Source of the DNA: Caprimulgus europaeus
Lineage: Eukaryota > Chordata > Aves > Caprimulgiformes > Caprimulgidae
Assembly (NCBI GenBank): GCA_907165065.1
Contig: OU015530.1
Coordinates: 51,310,465-51,374,464 of the forward strand
Reading direction: 5' to 3'
DNA length: 64,000 nt
This document shows positions 62,401 to 64,000 of the stretch, one piece after another. Within the stretch, counting starts at the first letter, position 1, and each line of letters starts with the position of its first letter. The notes beneath the pieces were generated by a model that searched no databases, was not told the origin of the DNA, and worked only from the letters and a program-made list of their open reading frames with translations. Position numbers and translations under genes: made by a program.

Positions 62401-64000
62401 CTGGTTTGTCACACAGACACAAGTGGGCCACATAGAGTCTTCAGATTCATTAATTGCTTGTTGAAAGTTTTAAATTCTCATCATTATTTTCAGTTTGGCA
62501 CTGCCTGTGCAACTTACACAGGATTAGGAAAAGGTTTTAGATGGAAATTAGGGAATTTTTAGAAGGAGATTGTGAAATGTGTTTTCAGTATATTTTGGCT
62601 GGTATGAAAGTTTACATTACCTGATGAGGGTTTATCACTAACATCAGAAAAAAAGGAAGAGTTTTGTTTATACTTCCCTCTTCTGTGCTGGTTTCTGTCA
62701 CACTTTGTGGGCTGATACCATGCTAGCGCCAGCAGTAATCAGCATTTATCAAAAGGCTTTCTTTTCTCTTCCTATGACAAGGTGATGAACCAATACAAAA
62801 AAAAGGCATATGCAGACTTTCTTTCAAGGAGCTTTGCAAGCAAAGAAGGGGGGGGAAAACCCTTAGAAGAAGACTCTCCAAATCATCCCAATCCTTTCAT
62901 CTTCAAACAAGCTGTTGTATCAAAACAGCTAGTTTAAGATCTTCAGGTCTCAAAATATGAAAAAAGTTCATGGATCTGAGATCAAGTCCAGGTGGTCTGG
63001 CTGCCATGATCTCATGATTATTACTTACTTGATAAATACAGGAATAAAACAACCTTTGCATCCATTTTCTAAATTACTTCGTAGAGCCACATGTTCTTCC
63101 ATGTATTAGCGTTATTTGCATTAAAGAATTATCTAGAAAACTCACAAAAAATCCCATAAAACTTAGAGTTTGAAAGGGAACAGCTACATGGTAGAGCAGA
63201 CGTGCAAGCTGTGTTATAAAGCAGTTTGCAAAGCTTATTAGACAATTTCTAGTGTTTAGTGTTTTTTCTTCTTTTTCAGGAATCACACATTTAATCCAAA
63301 AATCATCCCAGTACACTCAAATAACAATGAACATTCTAAATAGCAATCAGAAATAAAACTATACAAAGGTTGGCTAAAGTCTGAAAATAGCAAGAATATA
63401 TTTTAATGTAATTAATCATAAAACCCTCAGTAGTTATCTGAGTTAAAGGAATCATTTTTTACTCTGTAACAATAAGTACATCTCCAAATAATAGATCCCC
63501 TCAGGATTCTTAACAGACCCAAATTGTCTTTATAATCTATTCCATTTTATACTCTACAGTAAAAATACAGCACAGGTGGCCAGTGGAAAAGGAACTGCCA
63601 GATCCATTAAAAGGGTTTCTCACAAAGACTCTCTGAAAATACATTTCCTGGAAGTAGATTGTAAAGCCCATTTTCCTACTTGTACTATTAGCAGACAAAT
63701 CCCCAAATGCACATATGAATGTCAAACCGATTGAATAATCCCAAACATTTGACATAATTACATACTCCACCTTTCAAAATAGCCCTGGCACCCTTAAATG
63801 GTAACTCATCCTGGGATGCAAATTATGCAGGTAAAAGATTTCCCATTTGGCCTTTAATATCTGCAATATTTAACCAGGATCTGAAGTTGACAAATTAAGA
63901 GGGAGAAGAGAATAAAGTAGAATGCAGGAAGGCTGCTGCTCTGCATTGGCAAACAGCTCATGTGTTTGGTGCCCTGTTATCTAACACTGGCACGAAAGGG

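Larger units (their letters stand above)
58561..64000 (-). other. DPP6: DPP6 intron upstream of exon A (partial)
   Basis: This is inferred to be intron because the preceding DPP6 exon, which should end just before VYHHSYT, is not recognisable up to the window edge. I searched by eye for a minus-strand coding match to the expected '..SYNVEP' end and found none. The content is A+T-rich, apparently single-copy DNA with short tracts such as (AAAAC)4 near the splice site and (AAAT)4 near 59421-59436. Open frames of 60-127 codons on both strands (for example 59486-59869 and 59989-60351, plus strand) match nothing I know and lack supporting features. Confidence 0.75.

Noticed and set aside
58561..64000. 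Preceding DPP6 exon
   Set aside because: No minus-strand match to the expected end of that exon was seen by eye; a profile search could still find a diverged one.
1..64000. tRNA, rRNA, CRISPR or bacterial/plasmid features
   Set aside because: None seen; the sequence is plainly vertebrate intronic DNA.

Overview
This window is vertebrate, almost certainly avian, nuclear DNA. It is A+T-rich and carries no compact gene arrangement. The interspersed repeats are those of birds: CR1 LINE 3' ends (the 'ccttccaacccaaacc...attctatgattctatgatt' tail and the coded HW(N/H)R(L/F)PRE signature) and avian endogenous-retrovirus long terminal repeats (LTRs). I cannot assign the species. The LTR types resemble ones I know from non-galliform birds, but that is memory, not a search.

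The only protein-coding content I can support is three consecutive internal exons of one gene on the minus strand. They lie at 58508-58560 (53 bp), 41358-41439 (82 bp) and 23692-23812 (121 bp). Joined in that order they keep an open frame across every junction (phases 0/2, 2/0, 0/1), have GT-AG splice sites, and encode a 73-codon run belonging to DPP6. DPP6 is the dipeptidyl-peptidase-like, catalytically inactive auxiliary subunit of Kv4 potassium channels. The exons cover part of the extracellular beta-propeller, ending at the 'SDWLYE' segment. The window is thus an internal slice of a very large gene. It holds two complete introns of 17,068 and 17,545 bp, at least 5.4 kb of the intron upstream of the 53-bp exon, and at least 23.7 kb of the intron downstream of the 121-bp exon. 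No promoter, start codon, stop codon or polyadenylation site of the gene is inside.

Layout from left to right. 1-23691: intron, with two related LTRs tail-to-tail at 2560-3155 (+) and about 3225-3837 (-), a CR1 end at 6042-6444, and a CR1 scrap at 16543-16602. 23692-23812: DPP6 exon. 23813-41357: intron, with a 43-bp AT microsatellite at 26481-26523, an LTR with internal degenerate tandem repeats at 29855-30690, and a CR1 ORF2 scrap near 32935-33024. 41358-41439: DPP6 exon. 41440-58507: intron, with a CR1 end at 43913-44362, a possible LINE scrap at 47091, a possible LTR at 49965-50230, two CR1 ends facing each other at 52455-53334, a perfect 28-bp palindrome at 54476-54503, and a CR1 scrap at 57001-57092. 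58508-58560: DPP6 exon. 58561-64000: intron with little recognisable content.

I found no new biological system. The observations most worth checking are the palindrome, the pentanucleotide microsatellite that forms the pyrimidine-rich tract of a DPP6 splice acceptor, the opposed LTR and CR1 pairs, and a candidate conserved intronic element rich in ATGCAT/ATGCAA motifs near 31.5 kb. All other open frames are short, overlap on both strands, and look like chance or repeat-derived frames.
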